A DNA stretch of 64,000 bases from Achromobacter insolitus (GTDB lineage: Bacteria; Pseudomonadota; Gammaproteobacteria; Burkholderiales; Burkholderiaceae_B): NCBI RefSeq assembly GCF_002209555.1, contig NZ_NJIF01000011.1, forward strand, positions 62,001-126,000, read 5' to 3'. The notes beneath the pieces were generated by a model that saw only the letters and a program-made list of their open reading frames with translations, had not been told where the DNA came from and ran no database searches. Below, piece after piece: positions 1 through 8,845 of the stretch. A program made the translations under genes and the position numbers. Each line of letters starts with the position of its first letter. Position 1 is the stretch's first letter.

Positions 1-2
1 CC

Positions 3-368
3 GGCCGTCGCAAAACCTCGGTGGCTCGCGTTTTCATCAAGAAGGGCACGGGTAAGATCGTTGTCAACGGCAAGCCCGTCGACGAGTTCTTCGCTCGCGA
101 AACCGGCCGCATGATCGTGCGCCAGCCGCTGGAACTGACCGGCCACCTGGAATCGTTCGACATCAAGGTCAACGTGCACGGCGGCGGTGAAACCGGCCAG
201 GCCGGCGCAGTCCGTCACGGCATCACGCGTGCCCTGATCGACTACGACGCGACCCTGAAGTCCGCGCTGTCGCAAGCCGGCTTCGTCACCCGCGACGCCC
301 GCGAAGTGGAACGCAAGAAGGTTGGCTTCCGCAAGGCACGTCGTCGCAAGCAGTTCAGCAAGCGTTAA
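3..368 (+). CDS. rpsI: 30S ribosomal protein S9, 5'-truncated by the window edge
   Basis: Component of the small ribosomal subunit; the basic C-terminal tail reaches the P site. The frame is open from base 3, and the residues before the first in-window GTG ([11 protein letters not shown]) are the conserved S9 N-terminal motif, so the true start lies upstream of the window. The C-terminus [14 protein letters not shown] is the diagnostic basic tail. The gene normally follows rplM, which would be just outside. A strong terminator follows the stop codon. Recognition is secure; only the N-terminus is missing. Confidence 0.97.
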   Translation, partial: GRRKTSVARVFIKKGTGKIVVNGKPVDEFFARETGRMIVRQPLELTGHLESFDIKVNVHGGGETGQAGAVRHGITRALIDYDATLKSALSQAGFVTRDAREVERKKVGFRKARRRKQFSKR

Positions 369-377
369 TACGCTGCC

Positions 378-406
378 AAAAAAGCCCGCTTCGGCGGGCT
401 TTTTTT
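378..406 (+). terminator. Rho-independent terminator of the rpsI operon
   Basis: Eight-base-pair GC-rich stem (AAGCCCGC / GCGGGCTT) around a TTCG tetraloop at 382-401, followed by a T tract. It starts about 14 bases after the rpsI stop and separates it from argC. Confidence 0.9.
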
Positions 407-578
407 CGTACCCTTGTTTCAGCGCCGGGTGCTGTCGCGCCCTGTGCGTCCCTGTGCGGAACTCCGCGCATTCAGCCCGGTCGGAAAGAAGGACTGCGGT
501 GCCATTTCGGGCTCTTAGCCGCAACACCCGCTTTCCCGAGCGATACAATCGATCCTCGTTCTACGAAGAGCACACATC

Positions 579-1643
579 ATGGCCCAAGCATCGAACACCC
601 GCATCAAGGTTGGTATCGTCGGCGGCACCGATTATACCGGCGTCGAGCTGCTGCGTTTGCTGTCGCAGCATCCCAATGTGGAACTGACCGCCATCACGTC
701 CCGCAAGGAAGACGGGCTGCCGGTGGCTGACTTGTATCCGAACCTGCGCGGTCGCGTGAACCTCGCCTTCTCCGCGCCGGAAAAGGCCACGCTGACGGAT
801 TGCGACGTCGTGTTCTTCGCGACGCCCCACGGCGTGGCCATGGCCCAGGCCCAGGAACTGATCGCCGCCGGTACGCGCGTTATCGACCTGGCCGCGGACT
901 TCCGCCTGCAGGACATTCCCACCTTCGAACGCTGGTACAAGATTCCCCATACCTGCCCGGACATTCTGGCCGAGTCCCAGTATGGCCTGGTGGAGCTGAA
1001 CCGCGAGGCCATCTCCAAGGCCCGCGTCATCGGCAACCCCGGCTGCTATCCGACTACCGTGCTGCTGGGCCTGGCTCCGCTGCTCGAAGGCGGCAAAAAG
1101 CTGGTTGACGCGCAAACCCTGATCGCCGACTGCAAGTCGGGCGTGTCGGGCGCCGGCCGCAAGGCGGAAGTGGGCTCGCTGTTCTCCGAAGCCTCCGATA
1201 ACTTCAAGGCCTATGGCGTGGCTGGCCACCGCCATCACCCTGAAATCGTCGCGCAGCTGGAAAAGATCGCTGGCGCCAAGGTTGGCCTTACCTTCGTGCC
1301 CCATCTGGTGCCGATGATCCGCGGCATGTTCTCCACCCTTTACGCGCGCATCCTGCCCGAGGCGCGTGACACGGATTTCCAGGCCTTGTTCGAACAGCGC
1401 TACGCCGACGAGCCTTTCGTCGATGTGATGCCTGCCGGCAGCCTGCCCGAAACGCGTTCGGTGCGTGCTTCGAACAATCTGCGCATCGCGCTCAGCCGTC
1501 CGGGCAACGGCGACCAACTGATCGTCCTCGTGGTCCAGGACAACCTGGTCAAGGGCGCCGCGGGCCAGGCGGTCCAGAACATGAACCTGATGTTTGGCGT
1601 TCCTGAGTCGACCGGCCTGGACCAGGTCGCGATCCTGCCTTGA
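579..1643 (+). CDS. argC: N-acetyl-gamma-glutamyl-phosphate reductase
   Basis: Third enzyme of arginine biosynthesis: NADPH-dependent reduction of N-acetylglutamyl phosphate to the semialdehyde, in the cytoplasm. The 354-residue length suits the family. The N-terminal nucleotide-binding loop is at residues 12-21, the catalytic Cys156 lies in NPGCYPTT, and the HRHHPEI segment near 214-220 carries the catalytic histidine region. Oddity: the loop reads GGTDYTG where the family usually has GxSGYTG or GGTGYTG, so Asp18 replaces a near-invariant glycine. A TACAAT -10-like hexamer lies at 544-549. The gene stands alone here, between the rpsI terminator and a DUF6776-like gene. Confidence 0.95.
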   Translation: MAQASNTRIKVGIVGGTDYTGVELLRLLSQHPNVELTAITSRKEDGLPVADLYPNLRGRVNLAFSAPEKATLTDCDVVFFATPHGVAMAQAQELIAAGTRVIDLAADFRLQDIPTFERWYKIPHTCPDILAESQYGLVELNREAISKARVIGNPGCYPTTVLLGLAPLLEGGKKLVDAQTLIADCKSGVSGAGRKAEVGSLFSEASDNFKAYGVAGHRHHPEIVAQLEKIAGAKVGLTFVPHLVPMIRGMFSTLYARILPEARDTDFQALFEQRYADEPFVDVMPAGSLPETRSVRASNNLRIALSRPGNGDQLIVLVVQDNLVKGAAGQAVQNMNLMFGVPESTGLDQVAILP

Positions 1644-1686
1644 TGTCCTGAGGCTTGCGGCCCAGCGCCGCAAGCCGCCGCTCTTT

Positions 1687-2433
1687 ATGCCCACCGAGTC
1701 CCCCATCGCGCCTCAGCATCGCCCCGCCAGCGGGCTGGTGCGCGTGGTCGTAGCGTTGGTGATCGGCGCGCTGTTGGGCAGTTCCGCCAGTTTCTTCTAC
1801 GCGCGCCAGCTCTACCGGCCCAAGGACGCGGTGCTGGTCAGCGCCAGGCAGGCCGAGGCCCAGGAAGAGGCTATGCGCCAGCAGTCCACGCAATTGCGCT
1901 ACACGCAAGGGCAGTTGGACACCGCCGATGGCGAACTGGTCATTGAGCGCGCCGCGCGCCAGGAATTGGAAACCCAGCTGCGCGCAGCGCAGGCCGAGGT
2001 CGGCAGGGTGCGCGACCAGTTGGCTTTTTACGAACAGTTGCTGCCCCCCGGACCCGAAGGTTCCGTGGACATCCGTGGCGTCGAGATCGACCGCGGTGCT
2101 GGCGGCCTGCGCTATAAGGTCCTGCTGATGCGCAGCGGCCGTAACGGTGGCGCGCAGTTCTCGGGGGCCTTGCGTTTTCAGGCCACGGGCATTCTGAAAG
2201 GCGAAACCGTAAAAGTGGACTTGGCGCCCATGCAGGTCAAGGCCGAGTCCGGCTCCGTCGCCATTCCGGGGGACAGCGCGCCGACCTCGCCATTGGCCTT
2301 GCAGTTCGATCAGTACCAGCGTAGCCAGGGCATCCTGGCGCTGCCCGAGGGATTTGTCCCCGAAAGCGTGACTGTCAGCGTCCTGGAGGGCGATACCGTC
2401 CGCGCGTCAAGAAGCGTCAAGCTCGAACTTTGA
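1687..2433 (+). CDS. DUF6776-like single-pass membrane protein with coiled coil
   Basis: Unknown function. The chosen ATG gives 248 residues: a short cytoplasmic N-terminus, one membrane helix at about residues 17-37 (VRVVVALVIGALLG...), a long Gln/Glu/Ala-rich coiled coil at about 50-115, and a C-terminal beta-rich domain from about 120. The frame is open upstream to 1594, but that would overlap the argC end and add a basic low-complexity leader, so I prefer 1687 although its ribosome site is weak. From memory, this family sits between argC and erpA in Alcaligenaceae. The fold suggests an envelope protein with a periplasmic coiled coil; this is inference. Confidence 0.75.
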   Translation: MPTESPIAPQHRPASGLVRVVVALVIGALLGSSASFFYARQLYRPKDAVLVSARQAEAQEEAMRQQSTQLRYTQGQLDTADGELVIERAARQELETQLRAAQAEVGRVRDQLAFYEQLLPPGPEGSVDIRGVEIDRGAGGLRYKVLLMRSGRNGGAQFSGALRFQATGILKGETVKVDLAPMQVKAESGSVAIPGDSAPTSPLALQFDQYQRSQGILALPEGFVPESVTVSVLEGDTVRASRSVKLEL

Positions 2434-2519
2434 GTCTGCGCAAGCCCTGAGCTATAGTGACAACATGCGAGCGCCGTTGCCGCTCACCGAAATATGGCCG
2501 AACCGGCCAGGAGTGAACC

Positions 2520-2891
2520 ATGAATGCAGTGACCGAAACCGTCGACCTGCAGGCTGCCCCGCCTGCTCCCCTGGTGTTTACCGACTCGGCCGCGGCCAAG
2601 GTGAAGGATCTGTTGGCCGAAGAAGGCAATCCCGAACTGAAGCTGCGCGTCTTCGTGCAGGGCGGGGGCTGTTCGGGGTTCCAATACGGCTTCACCTTCG
2701 ACGAAGTCGTGAACGATGACGACACCGTGCTGGACAAGGCCGGCGTGCAGTTGCTGGTGGATCCGATGAGCTTCCAATACCTGGTCGGCGCAGAGATCGA
2801 CTACAAGGAAGACCTGGAAGGCGCGCAATTCGTCATCCGCAATCCCAACGCCAGCACCACCTGCGGTTGCGGTTCCTCGTTCTCGGTGTAA
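2520..2891 (+). CDS. erpA: Iron-sulfur cluster insertion protein ErpA
   Basis: A-type carrier that hands Fe-S clusters to apo-enzymes, including those of isoprenoid synthesis and respiration. The 123 residues show the HesB/IscA fold with the three ligand cysteines in place: Cys51 in [10 protein letters not shown] and Cys115/Cys117 in the C-terminal [10 protein letters not shown]. An AGGAG ribosome site sits 5 bases before the ATG. The N-terminus has an extra Ala/Pro-rich stretch (residues 9-17) before the conserved core. The gene ends at a perfect bidirectional terminator and faces anmK. Confidence 0.96.
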   Translation: MNAVTETVDLQAAPPAPLVFTDSAAAKVKDLLAEEGNPELKLRVFVQGGGCSGFQYGFTFDEVVNDDDTVLDKAGVQLLVDPMSFQYLVGAEIDYKEDLEGAQFVIRNPNASTTCGCGSSFSV

Positions 2892-2910
2892 ATTCTCCGG
2901 GCAGGACAAG

Positions 2911-2942
2911 AAAAAGCCCTTCGGCGCGCCGAAGGGCTTTTT
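2911..2942. terminator. Bidirectional terminator between erpA and anmK
   Basis: A perfect 32-base palindrome (16 + 16) whose outer five bases are A-run and T-run on the two sides, so it provides a stem plus U tract for both strands. It lies 19 bases after the erpA stop and 13 bases beyond the anmK stop, which fits shared termination of convergent genes. Confidence 0.9.
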
Positions 2943-2955
2943 GCGTTGGCAGGCG

Positions 2956-4089
2956 TCAGGCGGGGTAGAGCGCGCCCAGGATCCGCGGGCCGCGCGCGCC
3001 AGTGACCGCAGGCAAGCCTGCCGGTCTGCGTTGCATGAAGGCTTGCGCCAGCCAGGCGAACGCCAGCGCCTCGACTTCCTGTGCCGGCACGCCCAGCGCA
3101 TCCGTGGGGCGCACGGGGCGTTGCAGGCAGTACGCCAGCTCGCGCATCAGCCCCGTGTTGCGCGCGCCGCCTCCACATACGAAGACTTCCTGCGTGCTTG
3201 CCGCCGCGGCATCAATGGCGTTGGCAACCGTGCGCGCCGTCAGGCGCTGCAGCGTGGCCTGCACGTCTTGCGGCGCGGGCTTGGGGCCATCGAACGCCGC
3301 CAGGCGCTCGTCCAGCCATTGCATGTTGAACAGGTCCCGTCCGGTGGACTTGGGCGGAGGCAGGGCAAACCAGGGTTCGCTGGAGATCAGTTGTTCCAGC
3401 AGGGGCGCCAGGACTTGCCCGGTGGCTGCCCAGCGGCCATCGGCGTCGTAGGCTTGGCCCAGATGGCGCTGGCACCAGCCGTCCAGCAGGACATTGGCGG
3501 GGCCGGTGTCGAAGCCGCGAGGGGCGTGCCCCGGCTCGAGCAAGGTCACGTTGGCGATGCCGCCCAGATTGAGGACGGCGCGGCCTTGGGGCGCACCGAA
3601 GATGGCGGCATGGAAAGGCGGCACCAGCGGTGCGCCCTGGCCGCCAGCGGCCACGTCGCGGCTGCGGAAATCCGCCACTACGTCGATGCCCGTCAATTCC
3701 GCCAGCAGCGCGGGCGCATTCAGTTGCACGGTGTAGCCGAGGTCGGGCCGATGCCGAACCGTCTGGCCATGGGCGCCGATTGCGGCGACGTCGCCAGCGG
3801 CCACGCCGGCATGTTGAAGCAGGGCGGCCACGGCTTGCGCATACAGGCGGGCAAGGCTGTTCGCGGCCAGCGCGGCGCGAGCCAGCTCATCATCGCCGGA
3901 TTGGTTCAGGGCCAGCAGTTCGCGCCGCAGATCCGCGGGCATGGGCAGGCTGGCGCTGGCTTGTACGGCTGGCGGCTGGCCGTCGCCCAGGCGTACCAGC
4001 ACACCGTCCACGCCATCGACGCTGGTGCCCGACATGAGGCCAATGTAGAGCTGTGTGTCCTGGTGCTGCGAAGGAGGAGAGGAGTTCAC
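2956..4089 (-). CDS. anmK: Anhydro-N-acetylmuramic acid kinase
   Basis: Cell-wall recycling enzyme that cleaves and phosphorylates 1,6-anhydro-MurNAc to MurNAc-6-phosphate. The 377-residue protein has the ASKHA-kinase motifs: N-terminal GLMSGTSVDGVD (about 17-28), NLGGIANVT and FDTGPANVLLD in the middle, and C-terminal VCGGGARNTGLM. It lies downstream of a cell-wall M23 peptidase on the same strand, a functional pairing often seen in beta-proteobacteria, though a terminator-like hairpin separates them. The start ATG is 19 bases past that hairpin. Confidence 0.95.
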   Translation of the reverse strand: MNSSPPSQHQDTQLYIGLMSGTSVDGVDGVLVRLGDGQPPAVQASASLPMPADLRRELLALNQSGDDELARAALAANSLARLYAQAVAALLQHAGVAAGDVAAIGAHGQTVRHRPDLGYTVQLNAPALLAELTGIDVVADFRSRDVAAGGQGAPLVPPFHAAIFGAPQGRAVLNLGGIANVTLLEPGHAPRGFDTGPANVLLDGWCQRHLGQAYDADGRWAATGQVLAPLLEQLISSEPWFALPPPKSTGRDLFNMQWLDERLAAFDGPKPAPQDVQATLQRLTARTVANAIDAAAASTQEVFVCGGGARNTGLMRELAYCLQRPVRPTDALGVPAQEVEALAFAWLAQAFMQRRPAGLPAVTGARGPRILGALYPA

Positions 4090-4101
4090 AAGGGCCTCGG
4101 T

Positions 4102-4145
4102 AAAGAAAAAAGCGGCCGCGCAGCTGAAAGTGCGGGGCCGCTTTT
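4102..4145 (-). terminator. Terminator between M23 peptidase and anmK
   Basis: Read on the minus strand, a ten-base stem (AAAAGCGGCC / GGCCGCTTTT at 4108-4117 and 4136-4145) with an 18-base loop is followed by a T-rich run. It lies after the M23 peptidase stop and before the anmK ATG. It may be leaky, letting some anmK message come from the upstream gene. Confidence 0.7.
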
Positions 4146-4165
4146 GACGGGACGTTTGACCGGTA

Positions 4166-5575
4166 TTAGCGGCTGGCCACGTTGGTCAGCGCGTCGGGCA
4201 GGGTCTGCTGGAATTCCGTCAGCAACTGGATCTGCGCCTTGTAGGGGGCCACGGCCTGGTTGAAGGCGCGGACTTCGGCGGGTTCCAGGCTACGGGCGAC
4301 CGGCAGGTCCACCGACAGCGGATCGATGGGCTGGTTGTCCACGCGGAATTCGTAGTGCAGGTGCGGACCGGTGGCCCAGCCGGTAGAGCCGACATAGCCC
4401 AGCAGTTGGCCCTGCGAAACCTTCGAACCCTTGGTGATGCCTTCGGCGATACGGCTCTGGTGCGCGTAGAGCGTCGAATACTTGCCGTGGTGCTTGACGA
4501 TGACGACGTTGCCGTAGCCATTCTGCCAGCCCGAGAATTCCACCGTGCCGTCGGCCGTGGAATGGATCGGCGTGCCCGAGGGCGCGGCGTAGTCCACGCC
4601 CTTGTGTCCCGTCCAGGTCTTGTGGATGGGATGCATGCGCATGCCGAACGTGGAGCTGATGCGGCTGAACTTGAGGGCGGTGCGCAGGAACGCGCCGCGC
4701 AGGCTGGTGCCGTCGAAGTCGTAGTACGAGCCGTTCTTTTCGTCCGGGCTGAACCAGACCGCGTTGTAGGTCTTGTCGCCGTTGATGAATTCCAGCGCCA
4801 GCACGCGGCCTGCGCCAGCATAGCGGCCGTCGTGGGAACGCACTTCGTAGACCACGCGGAACTGGTCGCCCCGGCGCAGGTCGCGCAGGAAGTCGATCTT
4901 GGCGCTGAGGATGTCGGCCATTTGCATGGTGACCGAGTCCGGGATGCCGGCGGCGTCGGTGGCGCCGAACAGCGAGGAGCGGATCGTACCCACGGCGACG
5001 CGGGTCTGGCGCTCTGTGCTTTCGGTGATTTCCTCGGCCTTGTAGCTGTCGCCCGCGGGCGCAACGTGCAGCATGCGGGTCACGACCTGGCCATCCGCCT
5101 CGTTGCCGGGCGTGTGGATGTAACGGAGCCAGATCAAATTGCCCGCTTCGTCAGTGGCAGCCTGCACCGAGCGGCCCGGGTACAGCTTGTAGATGCTGCG
5201 GGCGCTGGCATCGTGCGTCAGGAAGGTCTGCAGGCTGGGCGCGTCGAGTTCCAGGCGCTGCAGCACGGCGGCCAGCGTGTCGCCAGCGCGGATCCGGGTT
5301 TCGCTGATGTAGGGCGCGGCGCTGGGGGTGCTGACTTCGACTTGCTCGGAGCTCAGCGGCAGGACGCTGCTGATGATGCGCGAAGGGGGGAGTTCGGTGC
5401 GGTCGGGTTGCTGCACCATGCCGAGGGCGGCGGCGCCGGCGAACAGACCAATTGCAGTGACGAGAAGAGTGCGGCGGAAAAGTCCCGAGCGCTGGGGCTT
5501 GGGCTGGACGGGCGCAAACACGGCAGCAACTTTGCGCTTGATGCTACTCGCCAGTTCGTGGAGGCCACGATTCAT
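4166..5575 (-). CDS. Membrane-anchored M23-family peptidoglycan endopeptidase
   Basis: Predicted periplasmic metallo-endopeptidase of the MepM/YebA type that cuts peptide cross-links. Of 469 residues, a membrane anchor spans about 34-54, a LysM/OapA-like region (RIRAGDTLAAVLQRL) about 90-110, and a C-terminal M23 domain about 300-430 with zinc and catalytic motifs HKGVDY near 326-331 and HLHYEF near 404-409. All expected ligands are present, so it should be active rather than a degenerate EnvC-like activator. It is divergent from tyrS across about 250 bases that include AT-rich DNA near 5700-5800. Confidence 0.9.
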   Translation of the reverse strand: MNRGLHELASSIKRKVAAVFAPVQPKPQRSGLFRRTLLVTAIGLFAGAAALGMVQQPDRTELPPSRIISSVLPLSSEQVEVSTPSAAPYISETRIRAGDTLAAVLQRLELDAPSLQTFLTHDASARSIYKLYPGRSVQAATDEAGNLIWLRYIHTPGNEADGQVVTRMLHVAPAGDSYKAEEITESTERQTRVAVGTIRSSLFGATDAAGIPDSVTMQMADILSAKIDFLRDLRRGDQFRVVYEVRSHDGRYAGAGRVLALEFINGDKTYNAVWFSPDEKNGSYYDFDGTSLRGAFLRTALKFSRISSTFGMRMHPIHKTWTGHKGVDYAAPSGTPIHSTADGTVEFSGWQNGYGNVVIVKHHGKYSTLYAHQSRIAEGITKGSKVSQGQLLGYVGSTGWATGPHLHYEFRVDNQPIDPLSVDLPVARSLEPAEVRAFNQAVAPYKAQIQLLTEFQQTLPDALTNVASR

Positions 5576-5829
5576 CGTGAAGATACCCTCTCAGGTGGCT
5601 TGAGCTCGCAGGGTGCGTAACACGAACGGCCCTCGCGCGCACATACGGGGCAAGGGCTGGCGCGGGGCGCATCTTGTGAACAACGGGGTGTAAACCGGAC
5701 CGCAACTGCGTATATATGGCAATTGCGTATGATTAGGGCGGTATCCTAGCTGATTCGGCTAGAATTTTCGATAGTTTTCGTCACTTTTTACACCTTTTTA
5801 TCGGCTGAAGCCGAGTTGGTCCCCCTGCC

Positions 5830-7059
5830 ATGTCATCCTCAGAAGCCCCGATTACCCCCGAAGTCGAAGCAGATCTGCGTATAGCGAAGCGCGGCTGCGA
5901 CGAGTTGCTGGTCGAGTCCGAATTCGCTCGCAAGCTCGCCAGGAGCCGCGCCACGGGCGTGCCCCTGCGCATCAAGCTGGGGCTGGATCCGACCGCGCCG
6001 GACATCCACCTGGGTCATACGGTGGTGCTGAACAAGATGCGCCAACTGCAGGACATGGGCCACAACGTCATCTTCCTGATCGGCGATTTCACCTCCACCA
6101 TCGGTGATCCCAGCGGCCGCAACAATACCCGCCCGCCGCTCACGCGCGAACAGATCGAAGCCAACGCCAAGACCTATTACGCCCAGGCCAGCCTGGTGCT
6201 GGATCCGGCCCGCACCGAGATCCGCTACAACTCCGAGTGGTGCGATCCGCTGGGCGCGCGCGGCATGATCCAGCTTGCCTCGCGATACACGGTCGCGCGC
6301 ATGATGGAGCGCGAGGACTTCACCAAGCGCTTCAAGGGCGGAATTCCGATCTCGGTCCATGAATTCCTGTATCCGCTGATGCAGGGTTATGACTCGGTGG
6401 CACTGAAATCCGATCTGGAGCTGGGGGGCACCGATCAGAAGTTCAACCTGTTGGTTGGGCGCGAGCTGCAAAAGGAGTACGGCCAGGAGCCGCAGTGCAT
6501 CTTGACGATGCCCTTGCTGGTCGGGACGGACGGCGTAGAGAAGATGTCCAAGTCCAAGGGCAACTACATCGGCATTTCGGAGTCGCCCGACTCCATGTTC
6601 GGCAAGCTGATGTCGATTTCGGACACGCTGATGTGGCGCTACTTCGAGCTGCTGTCGTTCCGCACGCTGGAAGACATTGCCGCGCTCAAGCAGGAGATCG
6701 ACGGCGGCCGCAACCCGCGCGACGCCAAGGTCATGCTGGCCCAGGAAATCATTGCGCGCTTCCATTCCGCCAAGGCTGCCGACGAGGCCCTGGCCTCGTT
6801 CGAGGCCCGTTTCCGCGACGGCGCCATCCCCGATGACATCCCCGAAGTGAACATCGGCGGCGCGCCGGTGGGCATCCTGAAGCTGCTGCGCGAAGCAGGC
6901 CTGGTCGCGTCGGGTTCGGAAGCGCAGCGCAACGTGGAGCAGGGCGGCGTGCGCGTCAATGGTGACCGCGTGGTAGACAAATCGTTGCAATTGCCGGCGG
7001 GGACCTACGTCGTTCAGGTGGGCAAGCGCAAATTTGCGCGTGTTAACTTGAACCCATGA
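5830..7059 (+). CDS. tyrS: Tyrosyl-tRNA synthetase
   Basis: Class I synthetase charging tRNA-Tyr. The 409 residues carry the HIGH-equivalent HLGH at 60-63, KMSKS at 238-242 and a C-terminal S4 RNA-binding domain (about 345-409, [15 protein letters not shown]). The layout matches the TyrRS subgroup of many beta- and gamma-proteobacteria. The start ATG follows the AT-rich upstream region; I see no attenuator. The sequence after the stop enters a tandem hairpin repeat. Confidence 0.97.
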   Translation: MSSSEAPITPEVEADLRIAKRGCDELLVESEFARKLARSRATGVPLRIKLGLDPTAPDIHLGHTVVLNKMRQLQDMGHNVIFLIGDFTSTIGDPSGRNNTRPPLTREQIEANAKTYYAQASLVLDPARTEIRYNSEWCDPLGARGMIQLASRYTVARMMEREDFTKRFKGGIPISVHEFLYPLMQGYDSVALKSDLELGGTDQKFNLLVGRELQKEYGQEPQCILTMPLLVGTDGVEKMSKSKGNYIGISESPDSMFGKLMSISDTLMWRYFELLSFRTLEDIAALKQEIDGGRNPRDAKVMLAQEIIARFHSAKAADEALASFEARFRDGAIPDDIPEVNIGGAPVGILKLLREAGLVASGSEAQRNVEQGGVRVNGDRVVDKSLQLPAGTYVVQVGKRKFARVNLNP

Positions 7060-7073
7060 TTGCGGACCTTTTG

Positions 7074-7227
7074 CCGCCGGGCCGCCCCAAGGCAAAAGCG
7101 GCCCCCTTGGGGGGCAGCAAGCCGTCGGCGCAGCGTGGGGGTAGTTCCTCCGCCGGGCCGCCCCAAGGCAAAAAGCGGCCCCCTTGGGGGGCAGCAAGCG
7201 CGTCGCGTGCTGCGTGGGGGCTTTTTT
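7074..7227. repeat. Tandem pair of GC-rich hairpin repeats, REP-like
   Basis: Two near-identical copies (7074-7140 and 7150-7227) each contain CCGCCGGGCCGCCCCAAGG, an A-run, then AGCGGCCCCCTTGGGG and GCAGCAAGC, ending in a GC-rich segment with TGGGGG. Within each copy the left and right halves form an interrupted hairpin. The second copy runs into a seven-T tract, so it can also terminate tyrS. The sequence looks like a dispersed extragenic element of this lineage, but copy number cannot be seen from one window. Confidence 0.75.
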
Positions 7228-7288
7228 TGATACGCTGAGGGTACAGACAGGGGCAGTGGGGCCTTTGCGGCACATCAAGGAGCACGAC

Positions 7289-7942
7289 ATGAAACTTTCG
7301 AGTTTGTCCTTTTCCGATAACGAGTCGATTCCCGAGCGCTATGCCTTCGGCAAAATCGATGCGCAATCGCACGTCGCGCTGGCAGACAACTTCAACCCGC
7401 AGTTTTCCTGGGACGAAGTTCCGGCGGGCACGCAGTCATTTGCGTTGATCTGCCATGATCCGGATGTGCCCTCCGAGCCCGACGACGTCAACCAGGAAGG
7501 CCGCGAAGTGCCGGCCAGCCTGCCTCGAGTGGACTTTTTCCACTGGGTGCTGGTTGATTTGCCAGCCGACCTGCGCGACATCGAGGAAGGCACCTTTTCC
7601 AGCGGCATCACGCCGCGCGGCAAGGGCGGCCCGTTGGCGCCGATGGACGCGCGCCAGGGCATCAACTCGTATTCGTCATGGTTTGCGAACGATCACGACA
7701 TGAGCGGCGACTACTTCGGCTATGACGGTCCTTGCCCGCCCTGGAACGATGCCATCCCGCACCGCTACGTGTTCACCCTGTACGCGCTGGACGTGCCCAC
7801 GCTGAACCTGCAGGGTTCGTTCACCGGCGAAGACGCGCTGCGCGCCATCCAGAAGCACGTGCTGGCGCAGGCATCGCTGACGGGTACCTATACGCTCAAC
7901 CCGAGGCTGGCCCCCAAGCAGATCGGGGCCACTTCCGCCTGA
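7289..7942 (+). CDS. YbhB/YbcL-family phosphatidylethanolamine-binding-like protein
   Basis: The 217-residue protein belongs to the PEBP superfamily: the ligand-site segments FALICHDPDVPS (near 52-63) and GYDGPCPPWND (near 145-156) plus HRYVFTLYALDVPTL are characteristic. Bacterial members have no settled role; they may bind small phosphorylated or anionic ligands. The ATG at 7289 has an AAGGAG site 7-12 bases before it. The frame is open upstream through the repeat, but that portion is not family-like. No signal peptide is visible, so it is predicted cytoplasmic. A strong terminator follows. Confidence 0.88.
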   Translation: MKLSSLSFSDNESIPERYAFGKIDAQSHVALADNFNPQFSWDEVPAGTQSFALICHDPDVPSEPDDVNQEGREVPASLPRVDFFHWVLVDLPADLRDIEEGTFSSGITPRGKGGPLAPMDARQGINSYSSWFANDHDMSGDYFGYDGPCPPWNDAIPHRYVFTLYALDVPTLNLQGSFTGEDALRAIQKHVLAQASLTGTYTLNPRLAPKQIGATSA

Positions 7943-7960
7943 TCCGTCACGGTGCAAACC

Positions 7961-7987
7961 AAGGCCGCAAGATTTGCGGCCTTTTTT
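7961..7987 (+). terminator. Terminator after the PEBP gene
   Basis: Ten-base-pair stem AAGGCCGCAA / TTGCGGCCTT with a three-base loop (7961-7983) followed by a T tract. It separates the gene from the convergent LysE-family gene. Confidence 0.9.
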
Positions 7988-8004
7988 ATTTCTAGCCTGC
8001 GGGT

Positions 8005-8640
8005 TCAGCCTGCGGCGCGCTTGAGGCGCAGCAGCGCCAATCCGAAGCTGATGAAGATGGCACCCACCAGGCGGTTGATCCAGGTCACGATACGCGACTG
8101 GCGCAGCAGTCGCCGCGCGCGGTGGGCCAGGGACCCATAGGCCAGCAGCGACACCAGCGACATGGCCGTGAAGATACCCGTCAGGATGAAGAACTGCGGC
8201 AGCAGCGGTTCGGCGGCATTCAGGAACTGCGGAAACAGCGCCGTGAAGAACAGGATGGGTTTGGGGTTGAGCGTCGCCACCATGGCGGCTTCCAGATAGA
8301 GCCGGCCGGCGCTGCGCGGCGCTTGCGCAGCGGTGTCGGAGGGCGGCGCGATATTCGAGCGTCCCAGGATGTGGCGCAGGCCGATGTAGAGCAGGTAGGC
8401 CGCGCCGGCCACCTTCAGCAGCATGAACAGCATGGCGGACGATTGCAGCACCATGCCCAATCCCAGCATGGCGGCCGCCGACAGCAGGGACAGGCCCGTG
8501 ACGTTGCCCAGGGTGGATGGCACCACAGCCCGCAGGCCGCCCGCTGCGCCGTTGCGGATGGCCAGCATGGTGGCGGGCCCAGGGCTGACGACGCTTACTG
8601 CGGCTACTAACGAGTAGGTTATGAGCGTGGCGCTTTGCAT
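8005..8640 (-). CDS. LysE/RhtB-family amino-acid exporter
   Basis: Inner-membrane protein of 211 residues with about six hydrophobic helices. The N-terminal VSPGPATMLAIRNG is the signature of the LysE/RhtB translocator family, members of which export lysine, threonine, homoserine or related amino acids; substrate cannot be told from the sequence. The middle loop (about 95-110, SNIAPPSDTAAQAPRS) is hydrophilic. It is divergent from glyA with about 200 bases between starts, so a link to serine/glycine metabolism is possible but only positional. Confidence 0.88.
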   Translation of the reverse strand: MQSATLITYSLVAAVSVVSPGPATMLAIRNGAAGGLRAVVPSTLGNVTGLSLLSAAAMLGLGMVLQSSAMLFMLLKVAGAAYLLYIGLRHILGRSNIAPPSDTAAQAPRSAGRLYLEAAMVATLNPKPILFFTALFPQFLNAAEPLLPQFFILTGIFTAMSLVSLLAYGSLAHRARRLLRQSRIVTWINRLVGAIFISFGLALLRLKRAAG

Positions 8641-8845
8641 GAAAGTTTCTCAAGTCGGGTTGAGAGGGGTTTTCGGCCCCGGGAGGATGGCGTGGTTTTC
8701 GCGCCCATCGAGCGAATTTTGCCCGGGTTCCGGGCATTTTGGGCGCATTTGATCCTGTCCGACGCGGTAAACTATTCCTCATTCTCCGGGTTTACCCACC
8801 CGGGCGCAGTTTTCTCCTCTCTTACCGCCTCAGGAATCCCCCGTC

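Noticed and set aside
561-1706. 381-codon open frame on the minus strand over argC
   Set aside because: Exact antisense of argC, Gly/His/Arg/Ala-rich sequence typical of reverse reading of GC-rich genes; argC is clearly the real gene.
2941-4263. 440-codon plus-strand frame over anmK, and 421 codons over the M23 peptidase (4355-5620)
   Set aside because: Both are antisense shadows: no family-like sequence, no ribosome site, and strong recognised genes on the other strand.
8641-8845. Riboswitch upstream of glyA
   Set aside because: No recognisable conserved glycine, SAM, SAH or THF aptamer core could be identified by eye; only a plain intergenic region.
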